From Paramacrobiotus richtersi (Eukaryota > Tardigrada > Eutardigrada > Parachela > Macrobiotidae): 22,466 bases of DNA. Below the pieces are notes generated by a model. The model saw only the letters and a program-made list of their open reading frames with translations, was not told where the DNA came from and ran no database searches. Every line of letters begins with the position of its first letter. The first letter of the stretch is position 1. The stretch is from positions 1 to 22,466 of the forward strand of contig JAQGAU010000945.1 of assembly GCA_034698045.1 (NCBI GenBank), given 5' to 3'. Both the position numbers and the translations under genes were made by a program. Below are positions 1 to 9,300 of this stretch, one piece after another.

Positions 1-536
1 TATTGTACCTAACTACCTCGAAATCCTATATTGTTAGAGATATTTGTTGACAGGAGATAAGTCATCCGGTGCATTGATTGCAACAGTGCGTTTGTTCGTT
101 TACAAGGAGCTGCATTGTTTCCACAGCTTGCGATATGATAGGGGTGATAGTATTGGGGAAACCGACTGCACAGAAAAAAATAAAATAAATATCTTACATA
201 TAAAATCGAACATCTGCTAGAAAACGACACATTTTTGTTACAGTCAAGGTATACAGCTGTGATTATCTGAATAAGTTAGAACTACTGCTTTTCTTGACTG
301 TACATACAGTGATAGATTTGACACTTTAGGGGTAAGGGCAAACTTTCAGCACCACTGAGCGCCAGGTTTCCCTGATTTACATATATTTAATTATCGCTTG
401 TACAGATCGAGTACACCAGCAAACGTATCGTTAAATTAGGGGTACAGAACAACAAATGTCCAAAATAACATTCAACCAACAAATTCAATATACGCTGTTA
501 ACAAGGCGTTCCTTTTCATTAGTATTATACAGGTTT

Positions 537-683
537 TTATTTCTCCGCGGCCGGAATACTATCCGGATTTGCAGCAGGCTGTGCTGGCTCCATGTATCCA
601 GGAGGCGCTGCCAGATGGGCCTGCTGATCCTGAGGAGGCATGAAATACACCTGCTGTCCAGGCAACGTTTGATTATACACCAT
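537..683 (-). pseudogene. Open C-terminal tail cut off from tetraspan copy 1
   Basis: Immediately after the stop codon of the membrane protein (684-686) the same frame stays open for 48 more codons, from Met-Val-Tyr-Asn-Gln-Thr to Pro-Ala-Ala-Glu-Lys, then TAA at 537-539. The peptide is rich in Pro, Gln, Ala and Tyr and matches residue for residue the tail found at 3320-3553. In copy 2 the codon at the stop position is CAA (Gln); here it is TAA. The tail therefore became untranslated by a single C-to-T change, or is reached by readthrough. The final TAA lies within an AAATAAAA stretch that could double as a polyadenylation signal. Confidence 0.7.
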
Positions 684-1453
684 TTACTGTCCTCCAGGGT
701 AATATCCAGGCTGTCCACCTTGGGTATACACCACCTGCATATTTGTTGCTTTACTGGTCTGTTTACAACAATTAACGCCCGCCGCGATACACGATCCCAA
801 ACTAGCTATAAAAACAATCAGCTCGAACAACATGTTGGATCCCAAATGTCCATATCCTTTTTGCCAATAGAAGAAATGACACCATCTGTACCAGGTGGGG
901 CTGGGGTCGGTGATCGAACAGTCCCTATCGAGAAGTATAGAGTATCCTGAACTGAAATAGGCTAATAATACTGCGAAAATAATAAACATGATGCCAGCAA
1001 ATAGTGTGGCCAGGATGCTCATCACCATAGTTGTGATAAGAAGGCATTTCCTTGAAGTGGGCGGAGTTCCCTTTCGGAGAGGCACACCGGCCGCTATGCC
1101 AAATGATCCGGTGATGATGTAGTAGATCCCCAAGTAGAAACCGGAACCGGCGGCAGTGTAAGTCATAGCGTAAACCGTGGGATATGTAGTAGCAAAGGCT
1201 GTAGAGAATGACAAATTTGTTTTTGTTTATGGTTATGGTTATGTTATGATGAAAACTTGCAATACCAACACTTTTTATGTTCTACCCAATGGACGTATTG
1301 CCAATTGTATAAATTCTGAGACGTACCGATGGCATCGTTGATAATGAGGCCGACTGCGAATATCAGCTGAAAAAAGTCACCAGGGCACCCCGGTTGTGGA
1401 GATCCACGTACGGCCGCTGGATGAAAAGGAACCATACCAGAATTTGCCGCCAT
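684..1453 (-). CDS. Four-transmembrane protein, CD20/MS4A-like, copy 1
   Basis: Two exons, 1453-1327 and 1198-684, with a GT-AG intron (1326-1199, phase 1), give a 213-aa protein. Hydrophobic segments lie at about residues 28-43, 61-81, 94-123 and 161-184. The loop between the third and fourth has two Cys (about 136 and 149) conserved in copy 2, as expected of an extracellular disulfide. Segment 2 contains YYIITGSFGIAAG, which resembles the IISGSLSIAAE stretch of the vertebrate CD20/MS4A family, so I infer a plasma-membrane tetraspan with cytosolic ends. The short tail carries adjacent Cys (possible palmitoylation) and a PGYYPGGQ motif. The start is the only ATG in frame with segment 1. It differs from the copy 2 start because of a 7-bp deletion near 1368-1374 and loss of the copy 2 ATG. 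The family assignment is tentative; the membrane topology is more secure. Confidence 0.65.
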
Positions 1454-1892
1454 TACTACAAGTGAAAAACTCTGGTTTTGCTATACTGGAGCGATGGAAA
1501 AACTTCGTCTGGCGATGGAATATGCAGAACACGTTTTGATGTTTTATACGGGCTAATCGCTTTTGTATTTGGTGTTTTAAGTGTTCCGCAGTATAGCACA
1601 TTATTGAGATAAAGTTGTCATCGTAGATACCCGACATATTCTTCCGGCAGCCGTTTACAGCGTTGTTTACATGTGTCTGATACGGCTCTCCGTCTGAATG
1701 TAAACTGCAGCGTTCGAAGGCGACCTTTAGCTTGTAGATGACAAACTGTACACGCTTAAATTCTTTTTGTTTGTACCGCGTAATTTCATATGGAATACTA
1801 TTGAATATGCATTAGCGAATGTTTGATTTGTTAACGTATTAGCAAAACACCATATCTTCTGAAATATATGGCGATTCTAATTAACTACTTGA
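1454..1892. other. 5' flank of tetraspan copy 1, no certain gene
   Basis: This is the region upstream of the minus-strand gene. It is partly conserved with about 4400-4770, including a stretch that reads Gly-Ile-Tyr-Asp-Asp-Asn-Phe-Ile on the minus strand in both units (near 1610-1635 and 4550-4570). That stretch could be a conserved 5' untranslated exon or a short upstream coding exon. The reading frame after it is not maintained in both units, so I do not call a gene. Confidence 0.4.
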
Positions 1893-2085
1893 TATACTAC
1901 AATTGTGTGATCAGTGGTTGCAGAGCAGTCGTCAGTGTCACGGCTTTCGTCCAGAGTCTAGCTAGTTTATTCCACTAAACTAGACCTATAGGCTGTGTAC
2001 AGTAGTCTTTCCATGGCCAACGAGAACAGCCGTTACGGTTGCCTTTGAGATGATCAGTTGGACAGCGATGCGGCAATGTGGCGAC
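1893..2085 (-). pseudogene. Decayed copy of the gene at 4879-5160
   Basis: On the minus strand this block aligns with 4879-5191 of unit 2. Shared words include a ccaacgagaa/caaacgagaa block, a tttcgtcc block and a caacca(c) block at matching spacing. In unit 2 the region is a continuous 93-codon frame; here several stops and indels interrupt every frame. It looks like the degenerate duplicate of that gene or exon. Confidence 0.45.
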
Positions 2086-2224
2086 CAAAATATAGGATAT
2101 TCAGTGTTTGATAGGGTATTCACTCCTCATATTCAGTGATCAACAATATTCGCCAGTCTTACAAAGTTATTGTAAGAAACGGACTGAACGTATTCCTGGC
2201 TATACTACGATACATCAATATGTT

Positions 2225-2811
2225 TTACGCAGATTTGCCTCTCATGTCCTTATTCCGTAAAAATGTCCTGGAAGATTTTGCACCAGCGCAAACGAAATCG
2301 TAACCACTGAATGCGTATTTGGTGTCGATATAGCTGATTAGCCGCGTTGTTTCAAACAAAGCATAAGAAGCTGCTTGCGCCACCATTTTAACAGCTGCCA
2401 AATCGGAACGTTTTCTATGTGGAACGAAAACAAAAATTAGCGTGACGAAATGTGCCTCCGGGACCACTTCGATCTGGGACGAATTGTTGGACCACCTTTT
2501 TTGGGGTGTGTACAGCAAAGTCTGTAACTAACTATGCACTTTCGAACAAATATGTCATGCATTTGTGCCAGTATTCTTTGTTGTGTCACTAGCGAATACT
2601 GTACGTCACTGGCTGGAACTACATGTACATGAATACCTAGTACCATTTCCCAATACTTTCTTGCTAGTGTAGGCTGTGTGAGCAAATTTCTAACGTAAGC
2701 ATTTTCCCCTAGTATGTTACATAAATTTACGCTTCCTTTACAATGGCAAATGCGGGCGCCGGAAACTGCGAAGCCGTGACTCGATCTTAATCCTGTATAC
2801 GATATAGGCAT
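2225..2811 (-). CDS. Hypothetical protein, two overlapping frames
   Basis: Two long minus-strand frames overlap: 2811-2437 (124 aa, ATG start) and 2518-2225 (97 aa). A six-A run on the minus strand lies in the overlap at about 2500-2506. A one-base change there would join them into a single frame of roughly 190 codons. The second frame has a hydrophobic stretch (HFVTLIFVFVP) followed by a mixed, protein-like sequence rich in Ala, Lys and Arg. I do not recognise the product. It may be one gene with a frameshift, two exons joined by splicing I cannot place, or chance. It lies between the two duplication units and has no obvious second copy. Confidence 0.3.
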
Positions 2812-3319
2812 CTAATAAATTTATGAAAATTACTGTGAATCTTCAACGAACTCAGAATCCTGCAATATAGTTAATACTGGTAGTTAAAAATATTTGTTGA
2901 CAAGATACACTTAACTTGTAAGTCTCCTGTGCATTGATTGCAACAGTGCGTTTGCTTGCTACAGGAACTACACCTTTCCGTGGTTTGCGATATGATAAGG
3001 GAAATCAACTGCAAGGAACAAAAATATCCTTCATGTAAAATCGAACGACATTTGCTAGAAAACGAGAAATCCTTTATGCTGCAATAGCTATATAGCTGAG
3101 AATATTATACAAATTCCTGTTTTTTCTTGACTTTATAGTTGAATTTCAGTCAAACTTTCGATATAGTTTTCCCTGATTTACATAATTTATCGCTTGAACA
3201 GATCGAGTATACAAGCATGACAATGATCACATCATCCAGAAGAGGAGAACAAGGTGGAAAATAGCATTCATTATAGTGAATATACAATGCTAGTAAGACG
3301 CCCTTATTATTAGGTGATT
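2812..3319. other. Non-coding flank at start of duplication unit 2
   Basis: No coding frame. From about 2885 the sequence matches about 40-440 at the start of unit 1, so it is the 3' flank of tetraspan copy 2. Conservation between the two flanks (for example gcattgattgcaacagtgcgtttg) reflects duplication rather than a recognised functional site. Confidence 0.5.
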
Positions 3320-3553
3320 TTATTTCTGTGCGGCCGGATTCTCCTCCGGATTCGCGACAGGCTGGGCCGGCGCGCTGTATTCCGGAGGCGCTGCCAGAGG
3401 AGTGTGCTGAGGAGGCGCAAAATACACCTGCTGTCCAGGCATCGTTTGATTATACACCATTTGCTGTCCTCCAGGCATCGTCTGGTTGTACACCATTTGC
3501 TGCCCTCCAGGGTAATATCCAGGTTGACCACCGTGAGTATACACCACCTGCAT
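3320..3553 (-). pseudogene. Gln/Pro/Tyr-rich tail out of frame with tetraspan copy 2
   Basis: A 77-codon frame starts at Met-Gln-Val-Val-Tyr-Thr and ends Asn-Pro-Ala-Ala-Gln-Lys-stop. It is the homologue of the copy 1 tail but lies one base out of frame with its own membrane domain. It contains a tandem duplication of about 36 bp that encodes two adjacent copies of GGQQMVYNQTMP. The frame is open and compositionally well kept, which suggests that loss of continuity is recent, is a sequencing error, or is bypassed. The final TAA overlaps an AATAAA sequence. Confidence 0.7.
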
Positions 3554-3563
3554 ATTGGTTGCT

Positions 3564-4342
3564 TTACTGGGAAGTTTTACACCAGTTAACGCCCGCAGCG
3601 ATACACGATCCCAGACTAGATATGAAGATAATCAGCTCGAACAACAGATTGGATCCCAGGTGTCCATATCCTTTTTGCCAATAGAAGAAATGACACCAGC
3701 TGTACCAGGTCACGTCGGGATTTGTTAGAGAACATCGAGAATAGTAATTATACAGCAGATATCCCGAACTGAAATTGCTCAGCAGGACTGCGAAAATGAT
3801 GAACACGACGCAGGAAAATATTGCGGCCAGGATGCTCATCACCAGCGTTGTGATTAGGAGGCATTTGCGTGATGTGGGCGGAGTTCCCTTCCGGAGAGGC
3901 ACACCGGCCGCGATGCCGAGTGATCCGGTCACGATGTAGTAAACTCCCAAGTAGAAACCGGAACCGGCGGCAGTGTAAGCAACCGCGTGGACGGAAGTTG
4001 TAGCAAACGCTACGGACCATTAAAAATCGTTTATTCCGTATATACTGTATGGCAGAAAGCCATGACAACAATAAAAACCGCCGATGCGACAAGATAATGA
4101 TGACGAATTTGAAAACATTTTCGCTTAATTAAAAGTAACAGCCACATTGCATATGTACTGTGACTGTAGGAAGGATTACAGGCAAGTTTGATTTTTAAGA
4201 GTGTCATATTTTTACGTTTAATAAATTGCTGAAGTTGCGAAATCCGGGACGTACCGATAGCATCGTTGATAATAAGGCCGACTGCGAATATCAGTTGGAG
4301 ACTACCGAAAGTCACAAGAGCACCGCCGTTGTGGAGACCCAT
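3564..4342 (-). CDS. Four-transmembrane protein, CD20/MS4A-like, copy 2
   Basis: Exons 4342-4255 and 4009-3564 flank a GT-AG intron (4254-4010, phase 1) and give 177 aa. The protein closely matches copy 1 through all four hydrophobic segments, the PLRKGTPPTSRKC cytosolic loop and the two loop cysteines. Its frame then ends at Asn-Trp-Cys-Lys-Thr-Ser-Gln-stop because of one extra base relative to copy 1 between about 3567 and 3580. The Pro/Gln tail follows in another frame. I chose the ATG at 4342-4340 because it is in frame with segment 1. An acceptor-like tract (ctcccctttcttccag) lies just upstream, so a 5' exon with another start is possible. Function is unknown; a membrane scaffold or channel-like role is only an analogy with MS4A proteins. 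Confidence 0.65.
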
Positions 4343-4878
4343 ATATAGCTGCTGGAAGAAAGGGGAGCATACCAAAATTTGCCGCCATTATAAAACAAGT
4401 GAAAACTCTGGTTCTGCTGTACGATGGCGATGCAAATACTGCGTCTGGTGCAGCGCTCGCATTATATGCAAAACACGTTTCGATGTTTTGTAGAGATTGA
4501 CTGTTTTTGTATTTGGCCGGTTAATTGTTCGGTTTGTTTCTTTATCGCGATAAAGTTATCATCGTAGATACCCAACTTATTCTTCCGGTGACCGAAACAA
4601 AGCGCTATTTTCTTTGTCTGATACGGCTGTGCGTCTTAACGTAAACTGTTGCGCTCGAAGGCGACGTTTAGCATATAGATGACGAACAACACAGACTTCA
4701 GTTGTCTTTTGTTTTTGACGCATACTATTCATGGCGGCTGTATACTGTATAGTCTGTCTGTGTGAAGTTTTGAGAGGACGTTCGCATATTAAAGCGTAAG
4801 CATGTACCGGAAGTGTGCGAGCGACGCAGTTGTGCTACTGTCCCTGTATGTCTTGTCTGTATGACTCACTGCTCTGGT
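4343..4878. other. 5' flank of tetraspan copy 2
   Basis: No convincing coding frame. About 4400-4720 aligns with about 1460-1760 of unit 1, so the promoter and 5' leader of copy 2 should lie here. I see no clear TATA box at a sensible distance. Confidence 0.4.
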
Positions 4879-5160
4879 TTATTGGAGATGATAATGTACG
4901 AATTTAAAGATATTTTCTGCCGAAAGTTTACTTGTTAGCTTTCCGTTCTTTGTTTTAGTGTATACATTAGTACATTCTGATGCGATACATAACTTCTCGG
5001 CATACTGTAGTAAGTGAACATCTGTAAGTGGTTGTAAAGCATAAGCATGGTTTTCGTCCTGTTTTAGCTCCACTGTAAGCAATGAAGTAGGGACTGTGCA
5101 GCTTCCTTGTCCTTGGCAAACGAGAATGGTTGTTATACTTGACAGACTGCGTTGCGGCAT
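4879..5160 (-). CDS. Hypothetical protein or exon, unrecognised
   Basis: An open minus-strand frame of 93 codons begins Met-Pro-Gln-Arg-Ser-Leu and ends His-Tyr-His-Leu-Gln-stop. The composition is protein-like, with alternating hydrophobic and polar residues, four Cys and an acidic/amide stretch (VELKQDENHAY). I see no signal peptide or membrane segment and recognise no family. A decayed copy occurs at 1893-2085 in the other unit. It may be the last exon of a gene whose upstream exons lie toward 5200-5600, next to the transposon insertion. Confidence 0.4.
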   Translation of the reverse strand: MPQRSLSSITTILVCQGQGSCTVPTSLLTVELKQDENHAYALQPLTDVHLLQYAEKLCIASECTNVYTKTKNGKLTSKLSAENIFKFVHYHLQ

Positions 5161-5199
5161 GGGGATCGGAATAGACTATCTTTGTTCCCATATCAGTAA

Positions 5200-5600
5200 T
5201 TCAAGTTTAAGTTACTGACTGTGAGGAAAAGACTGTTTAAAGGGCAAACGCATTTCTAAAATTTTAATGTGTCTGTGTTACGCTTGATACATGTATTCTG
5301 GAAACAACATTCCAGATGTGCCGATCGATGCTGCGGTCGGCGAACTCAACGGTCCAGCTGATACCTGAACACGGCAATTCACTGGTGGAAAGCCTTGTTA
5401 ACAGTTTAATTTTAATGCTGGACATCGAGGGCAAATTTTCCGCGCCTTTTTCTGGACTAAACACATGTGTGGCGTATGTGCGGCATTGTGCGCAAAACAT
5501 TTTTCTCCAGCTGGACGTAATCCATGCATTTTGTATTAGCAGGATCGTACTATATATACCGCTGTCAAATAACACAACAATCATAATGCGTACCACGTAC
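5200..5600. other. Ambiguous coding potential on both strands beside the insertion site
   Basis: A plus-strand frame (5316-5627, 103 codons) contains a plausible amphipathic stretch (LVESLVNSLILMLDIEGKF), and a minus-strand frame (5596-5264) is open over the same DNA. Neither is recognised, and the plus frame runs a few codons into the transposon end. If either is a real exon, the element at 5611 interrupts or truncates it. Confidence 0.25.
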
Positions 5601-5610
5601 CGAAAAATAA
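5601..5610 (+). repeat. Target-site duplication, left
   Basis: The 10-bp sequence cgaaaaataa occurs here and again at 10292-10301, exactly flanking the inverted-repeat element. A perfect 10-bp flanking direct repeat marks the insertion and suits cut-and-paste elements of the Foldback/Mutator type, which are known to make duplications of about 8-10 bp. Confidence 0.75.
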
Positions 5611-5614
5611 TAGA

Positions 5615-5655
5615 ATGTCCAAGTTAGACAGACAAGGGTTCAATGGGTTTGAACC
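5615..5655 (+). repeat. Terminal inverted repeat, left
   Basis: Begins atgtccaagttagacag and ends gggtttgaacc. It pairs with the reverse complement of 10246-10286 over 41 bp with three differences (one C/T and one adjacent pair). The outer four bases between this repeat and the target duplication (taga) also resemble the corresponding right-hand bases (agagt) imperfectly. Confidence 0.85.
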
Positions 5656-5673
5656 CATAGTTAGGAAGAGAAG

Positions 5674-5701
5674 GGTTCACTTGGTTCGAACCAAGTGAAC
5701 C
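5674..5701. repeat. 28-bp perfect palindrome
   Basis: The sequence centred on ttcgaa is its own reverse complement over 28 bp, from ggttcacttgg to ccaagtgaacc. It lies in the left subterminal region and is built from the same ggttcactt/aagtgaacc words as the 95-bp units, so it may be a fusion of two oppositely oriented unit fragments. Its centre also matches the RNA polymerase III B-box pattern, which I regard as coincidental. Confidence 0.8.
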
Positions 5702-5929
5702 ACCAACAAAAGCGGCACCAACGAAGGGGACCAAATGCTGGCCTCGAACGAGACTCTACCAGAGCGGCAACGTAGGCAGCGAATTAACTGCTGGCATCGA
5801 GAATATGGCCGTTTTCGACCTTGGTAGTCGTCAAGCGTACATTACACTAACGGTGAATAAGTGCTCGGATCAATTTAGGCGACCACTTCCGTTATCGTAC
5901 GAGAAGGGACGCTTAGCCTTAGCTGCAAC

Positions 5930-6358
5930 AAAGTGAACCAAGCCTAACAAGCCACATAGAACTCCAAATGAACCAGATCTGGACCACAGTGAACCACGCC
6001 TCCTGATATTTACATTTAATTATCTTTTACCAGTGAACTCATAGAACCGCATAGAACCACCAGTGAACCACGTATAAGCCACAGTGAACCAGTTCTCCTG
6101 ATATTTATATCTGTTTGTCTTTTACCAGTAAACCCATAGAACCGCATAGAACCACCAGTGAACCAAGTATGAACCACAGTGAACCAGGCCTCCTGATGTT
6201 TATATCTATTTATCTTTCACCAGTGAACTCATAGAACCGCATAGAACCACCAGTGAACCACGTATAAACCACAGTGAACCAGTTCTCCTGATATTTATAT
6301 CTGTTTGTCTTTTACCAGTGAACCCATAGAAGCGCATAGAACCACCAGTGAACCAAGA
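5930..6358 (+). repeat. Left arm: tandem 95-bp repeats
   Basis: The word tcctgat(a/g)ttta recurs at 6001, 6096, 6191 and 6286, exactly 95 bp apart. Each unit contains a cluster of agtgaacc and atagaaccgc words and a ttta-rich block. A more diverged partial unit precedes 6001. The units are inverted relative to 9640-10245. Confidence 0.85.
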
Positions 6359-9300
6359 GTGGATCGCGGCACACCATTGTGCAACTTAATGCATTGCGCA
6401 TGCGGGCATTATGCAGAGCCATTTTTAAACTTACAGATGGCGCAAAAAAACCATCCAATCTGGGCTAACTGTCGTCTGCTAGCGGTGGCTATAGGTAAGG
6501 TACAAAAAAACCGGGAATAATTACATGTAATGTTCCCCTCTGATGTTCACCTCTGACGTTCCGAGAAGCGACAAAACTTTTCCACTACGGAAATAATTTT
6601 CTTCTGCACTTTTCGTATTTGTCGTGCGGAATTTCCCGAGGATTCGCTGCTAGAAAAGGCAGTCTGAGGTCAGTGAGGTGGCGTATCCCGAGCGAAACGA
6701 AAGAATGCGGGCAACTCTGGGGCATTAAACGCCAAACAGGCTGTATTTCGGTAGGGAGAGTCATTGTTTACCGACTGACTGTAAAGCTCACATCATTGGT
6801 GCATGGGCTTTAAGTGTGTTCGAAAAACACGGCATAGCTACTCAACCTCCGACCGATCTCTTAGGGGAGTTTCTACGTATTGTCATAAGTCTCGGCACAG
6901 AACAGTTGACAGTGTACTCTATGGGCTGTGGTATCGGTATAGCCAGAACACCCTAGCACGTGTGAACCATGTACCAGACTCAGACATGGTCTATATTAGC
7001 CAGAAGATCGATACAGGAAGGCAGTTTGTGCGCGAACGTCCGGTTGTTGCGCAAAAGCCGGCAAAAGTTTAAGCACAATTTCTTTTTAAATTACTCAACG
7101 TTTCATCCAAACTTTTTCAAATTTTAATCACTGATGCACTTGCATATAATAATCTTTCTGACCAACATTCAGCTTTGGGGCACGTTTCGCCTCTGAAATT
7201 AAAACTAAAAATAAACTTCAGTGTTTTTGAAACCCATGTTAGGATTTCATAAACTTGCCACTGAACTGATGTGAGACCGGTTCAGAAAGAGCATCATACA
7301 GTATATACGTGCAGTTGTGAGGAGGTCTCAAGAAGTTTGGATGAAACGCTGTGTCATTTAAGAAGAAAATGTGTTCAAACTTTCGCCGCCGTTGGGCAGC
7401 AACCGGAAGTTGCGCGCGCAGAGGATTTTTGGACGTTGTGTATTGGGCATTGGTTGAGTATGTAATTGATATTGGCTCTGACTGTTATAACCATAATTGT
7501 GATTAAGCAAAGTGCGGGGACTGGGCAAGGAGACTAGGTTCACCGGTGCGGGAGAGCCGTGTTTCGACCGAAATTTATGATAATACGCACAATCTTCTAT
7601 TCAATTGAGGGTCTCAAAGTATAGGCTCGCTCGCTCGGTCTGCAAGCACGAAAGGATGCTGTGCTACCTACTCTTTACTTATTTATTCACCAATTGTAAG
7701 AAAGGGCACTCGCTGATTGCGGGTACTGAATCAACGAAGCAAGGGAAATACCAGGATAGGGCAAACATGAGCTGGAACACAAAAATATTCTAAATACAAA
7801 AATAAATAAAAACAAATCTTGTCAACTGACCAATGCAACACTGTTCAGAGAGCAGTGAGTCTGCGAAGATCGGTAAAACAGATCATTAAAAACTGACCAC
7901 AAAAGCGGTTTGATAGTTGAACATCCTTCGTAGCAAAATTGAAAATATAGGAACTTTTTACACTGAAAAAGGGAGCATGCGCCCTGCTACCAAATAATCA
8001 AAATGCTGCTATTTCTTTGGTGATTGTTCAGACATTTTACATCCGTAAGCATAATCCAATTTTCACAGCAAAAGGGTTCATTTTTTTCAGAAATTGGGCA
8101 CGTAAGATTTTCAACTCCTAAAGCACTGACTGTAGTCACTTTTTCTAGGGATATCAACTGGGATATACTTTGTGGTCATCCCAATGACCAGTGGGCAGTT
8201 GTGAAAAATTACTTCATAAAATCTGATGAAAATCTTTTAAAAACCCCGCTTATTGCCGGTGATATGCACTTTGCCTAACTTCTGCAAGTTTAGATAACCA
8301 CCCTAGTACAGGAAGTATTACAGGGTACTATACATTTCCCTTCCCTTGCTTTCCCTTACAGCAAGGAAGTGAGTCACTGCTTCATGGATTCATAATCCGC
8401 CAGAGCGAGAACGAGCAATCAGTTTTTGCAAGACATATACTGCAGAAAAGCTTCTCTCAGCGCAAAACTGAAAAATAGGCAGAGATCAGCTGGTCATTCA
8501 TTTATAAGGCACGGTCGATCTGGAATGACTGCTTCCGCCATCATGCTCAGAACCTATGGCAAGAAAAGCAGCGCGAAAAAGCTGGATACAGTATGGTGAA
8601 TACAAATTTGCACCCCCAGAGTTGCGGGCGTAAGGAGTCTTGAGTGAAACACAATAACTGCTGGTCAGCAGCGGTTGATATGATAAGAAAAATCCACAAG
8701 ACAAATAATCGTATCGAACAGTGCTGATAAAGCACTATCCGGTGGCGATCGACCGTCGCTGACTAGTGGTCAACCTCATGACCAAGGAAATGTGCCCACA
8801 GGTAGTCTGCAAAAAACCGTGTAGGCCGATATTGTAACACGCTGTATTAGATCGACCGACTGTCTGATAAAAAAAATTGGAAGATTAATCCAGCATATCG
8901 GTCATGCCCGTTGATTCAAAACATGCATCATAGGCATCGCGGTCAGCTGCCGGCAGATCGGTACAAAAAGATTGGTTTGGAAAAGGCAATTGGTAGAGTA
9001 CTAGAGGTATGCTTTTGTCATTTTGTTGGGTGGTTTTATTTCGAAGTCCTACAGAGAGCTCGCAGAGCCAGAGTGGCTTGGAAATGACCATTTTTAGGGG
9101 TTCCATATTCCTTGACTAGTGCGCTTACTTTGACCAGTTCAATATTTTTTTGTTTGTTAATTGTTTGTTACTCCGGGTCTGTACCGTATGTTTGACGAAA
9201 CAGTACCGGCTTTGCAAATCAAGGTCTCTTGTAATAAATTTGTCTCCTCAAGATGAATTTCTGCATCAGTGAGCGTTCGTGAGCTACGCACTCGGTTCGC

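Larger units (their letters stand above)
40..2110. repeat. Segmental duplication, unit 1
   Basis: This stretch is a diverged direct copy of 2885-5260. Matching landmarks occur in the same order: the block at about 40-110 (ttgttgaca, then gcattgattgcaacagtgcg) matches 2890-2950; the membrane-protein gene and its downstream flank match; the upstream block with gtatctacgatga (about 1610-1630) matches about 4560-4575; and the block at 1893-2085 matches about 5030-5170. The offset between copies is roughly 2.85 kb. Small indels are frequent, so the duplication is not recent. The borders are approximate because they were found by eye. Confidence 0.8.
2885..5260. repeat. Segmental duplication, unit 2
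   Basis: This is the second copy of the unit described at 40-2110, in direct orientation. It holds tetraspan copy 2, its detached tail and an unrecognised upstream minus-strand frame. The foldback element inserts about 350 bp beyond its upstream end. Borders are approximate. Confidence 0.8.

Noticed and set aside
5680..5695. tRNA-like B box (ggttcgaacc) in the transposon
   Set aside because: It is the centre of a palindrome built from the element's own repeat words. There is no A box at a suitable distance and no cloverleaf.
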